Assembly (NCBI GenBank): GCA_945938205.1
Contig: CAMEUL010000006.1
Coordinates: forward strand, 1-15,564
Source of the DNA: an uncultured Traorella sp.
GTDB lineage: Bacteria > Bacillota_I > Bacilli_A > Erysipelotrichales > Erysipelotrichaceae
Direction: 5' to 3'
DNA length: 15,564 bases
The notes under the pieces are model-generated. The model had not been told where the DNA came from. It did not search any database and worked only from the letters and a program-made list of their open reading frames with translations. Below are positions 14,426 through 15,564 of this stretch, in pieces. Every line of letters starts with the position of its first letter. The stretch's first letter is position 1. Position numbers and translations under genes: made by a program.

Positions 14426-14989
14426 ATGCGAAGAGTATTATTAGCAAGTGAATCTCCTCGAAGAAGAGAACTGATGAATATTACCAAAATTCCTTTCAGT
14501 TGTGCTAGTGCACAAATTGAAGAAAAATTGGATCATCAATTGCCAATTTATGAAGCTGTAATGAAATTGGCTAGAGAAAAAGCAAAAGCAGTTTTTGAAA
14601 CACATCCGGATGAATTTGTAGTAGGGGCAGATACCATTGTATATATTGATGGTGAAGTGCTCGGTAAACCTGCAGATGCGGAAGATGCCAAAAGAATGCT
14701 GCACAAACTTTCCGGAACGACGCATGAAGTCATTACGGGAGTGGCTTTAATCAGCAAAGATGTTGATAAAACCTTTTATGAAAGTACCAAGGTTACTTTC
14801 ATTGAGTTAAGTGATCAGGATATTGAAGACTATATCCGCAGCAAGGAACATCATGACAAAGCAGGGGCATATGCTATCCAGGGAAAAGGCATGTTGTTTG
14901 TGAAGCGCATTGAAGGAGACTATTCCAACGTAGTGGGACTTCCAATGTCACATCTTGTTTTAGAACTTAAGCAGTATTTGGAAATTTAG
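14426..14989 (+). CDS. maf: Maf, nucleoside triphosphate pyrophosphatase
   Basis: Hydrolyses nucleoside triphosphates to monophosphate and pyrophosphate. The YhdE/Maf branch prefers dTTP and UTP, and also acts on modified pyrimidine nucleotides; it is linked to cell-division arrest in Bacillus. Of 187 residues, 'LLASESPRRREL' is at 5-16 (nucleotide-binding S and R residues), 'VVGADTIV' at 65-72 with catalytic D69, 'LGKP' at 79-82, 'DKAGAYAIQG' at 144-153, and 'GDYSNVVGLP' at 164-173. Normal length, all key residues present. AAGGAG at 14411-14416 lies nine bases before the start. Likely the last gene of the preceding operon, as a terminator overlaps its stop codon. Confidence 0.95.
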   Translation: MRRVLLASESPRRRELMNITKIPFSCASAQIEEKLDHQLPIYEAVMKLAREKAKAVFETHPDEFVVGADTIVYIDGEVLGKPADAEDAKRMLHKLSGTTHEVITGVALISKDVDKTFYESTKVTFIELSDQDIEDYIRSKEHHDKAGAYAIQGKGMLFVKRIEGDYSNVVGLPMSHLVLELKQYLEI

Positions 14990-15009
14990 AGGAGAGATCC
15001 TCTTTTTTT
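14988..15009 (+). terminator. Intrinsic terminator after maf
   Basis: AGAGGA at 14988-14993 pairs with TCCTCT at 14998-15003 around a GAGA tetraloop and runs into T7. The left arm includes the last two bases of the maf stop codon. Confidence 0.85.
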
Positions 15010-15010
15010 A

Positions 15011-15039
15011 TTGACAATGATTTATATAATTGTTAAATT
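15011..15039 (+). promoter_or_regulatory. Promoter of the DUF1307 lipoprotein
   Basis: A perfect TTGACA at 15011-15016, 17 bases of spacer, and TAAATT at 15034-15039 with an extended TG at 15031-15032. The -35 begins one base after the maf terminator T-run, so the lipoprotein gene is an independent unit. Confidence 0.75.
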
Positions 15040-15071
15040 AATAATATAGAGAATCATTAAAGGAGTTCGTT

Positions 15072-15506
15072 ATGAAAAAGCTATTATCATTATGTTGTGT
15101 ATTGTTGCTTGCAGGATGTTCTACTACACAAAGCGAAGAAAAGACAACGGTTTGCAAACTGTCAGAGGATGGAATGGAGATTACAAATACCTTGGTTTAT
15201 AAAGGTGATGAAGTCATCAAACAAACCATCGACAGCGCTGTGACTGTTGAAGGTGCTGATACAGAAACACTGACGGCTTTTGTGGATGAATATGCTAAAT
15301 TGTACGATGACATTAAAGGAACACAGTACTCTTATGATTTAAAAGATAACGTCTTGACTGAAAACATTATTATTGAATACAGTTCAGAAAATATAGAAGA
15401 TCTGTTGGAAATGGGCATTATATCCAGTGAAGATGAAAATATTCGATTTGTTTCCTACAAACAGACAATTGATTTATTGAATGAATCAGGATTTACATGT
15501 AAATAA
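15072..15506 (+). CDS. DUF1307 (YehR-like) lipoprotein
   Basis: A 144-residue membrane-anchored lipoprotein. The signal peptide ends in lipobox 'LLLAGC' with lipid-bearing C16. The mature domain resembles DUF1307: 'CKLSEDGMEITNTLVYKGDEV' around 28-48, 'GTQYSYDLKDN', and a C-terminal 'GFTCK'. C28 and C143 could form a disulfide. The family's function is unknown. AGGAG at 15061-15065 lies six bases before the ATG. It has its own promoter and is followed by a hairpin at the window end. No neighbour suggests a role. Confidence 0.85.
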   Translation: MKKLLSLCCVLLLAGCSTTQSEEKTTVCKLSEDGMEITNTLVYKGDEVIKQTIDSAVTVEGADTETLTAFVDEYAKLYDDIKGTQYSYDLKDNVLTENIIIEYSSENIEDLLEMGIISSEDENIRFVSYKQTIDLLNESGFTCK

Positions 15507-15513
15507 TATAAAA

Positions 15514-15564
15514 AAGGGGCTGTAAAGAAACCTAAAGAATAATTTAGGAGGCTTACAGCCTTTT
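15514..15564. terminator. Nested hairpin after the lipoprotein gene (probable bidirectional terminator, cut by window edge)
   Basis: Outer arms GGCTGTAA (15518-15525) and TTACAGCC (15553-15560) enclose inner arms CCTAAA (15531-15536) and TTTAGG (15543-15548) with a 6-base loop. A-rich sequence precedes it and TTTT follows up to the last base. The best reading is a two-way terminator. The end of an insertion element cannot be excluded because the right flank is not visible. Confidence 0.6.

Overview
The window looks like chromosomal DNA of a low-GC Gram-positive bacterium (Bacillota). The evidence is the suf operon in the order sufC-sufD-sufS-sufU-sufB, two PrsA-type foldase proteins, lipoproteins with clear lipoboxes, strong AGGAGG ribosome sites, and T-rich intrinsic terminators. 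The compact SufD, DUF1461 protein, YunB/YunC pair and divergent-PAP2 protein would fit an Erysipelotrichia-type gut anaerobe. That taxonomic placement is inference from overall feel, not a search.

Region 1 (1-2230) is clearly AT-richer than the rest. It holds the C-terminal half of a LytTR-type response regulator cut by the window edge, an AgrC-like GHKL sensor kinase directly behind it, a terminator, and a separate small four-helix membrane protein with its own promoter. This is the accessory-looking part: an agr-like signalling module whose peptide and exporter genes, if present, lie upstream.

Region 2 (2233-4152, minus strand) is a two-gene foldase operon. A membrane-anchored parvulin (PrsA-like) is followed by a lipoprotein of similar layout whose parvulin domain has lost its signature residues. 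A near-consensus promoter precedes the pair and a bidirectional terminator ends it. Region 3 (4279-9029) is the complete SUF iron-sulfur cluster operon, tightly packed and closed by a terminator. An HD-domain phosphohydrolase gene starts only about 20 bases after that terminator.

Region 4 (9659-10879) has yunC and yunB homologues overlapping by 11 bases. They converge on a minus-strand operon of a DUF212 membrane protein and a NifU C-terminal-domain scaffold (nfu). yunB and nfu overlap through a shared CTAG stop, and the nfu terminator lies over both gene ends. Region 5 (11519-12360, minus) is a YlbJ-like membrane protein gene broken by one frameshift. Region 6 (12374-15009, plus) is a likely operon of an unrecognised 408-residue protein, a DUF1461 membrane protein and Maf, ended by a terminator. 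Region 7 (15011-15564) is a DUF1307-type lipoprotein with its own promoter, followed by a nested hairpin cut by the window edge.

The unifying themes are iron-sulfur cluster assembly (suf plus nfu), protein folding outside the membrane, and remnants of the sporulation gene set (yunB intact, ylbJ-like broken). I found no mobile element, CRISPR array, rRNA or tRNA, and no convincing wholly new system. The observations most worth checking are the frameshifted ylbJ-like gene, the pseudo-parvulin paralogue, the compact SufD, the altered SufU motif, the agr-like kinase with a degenerate ATP site, and the terminator-gated HD gene.
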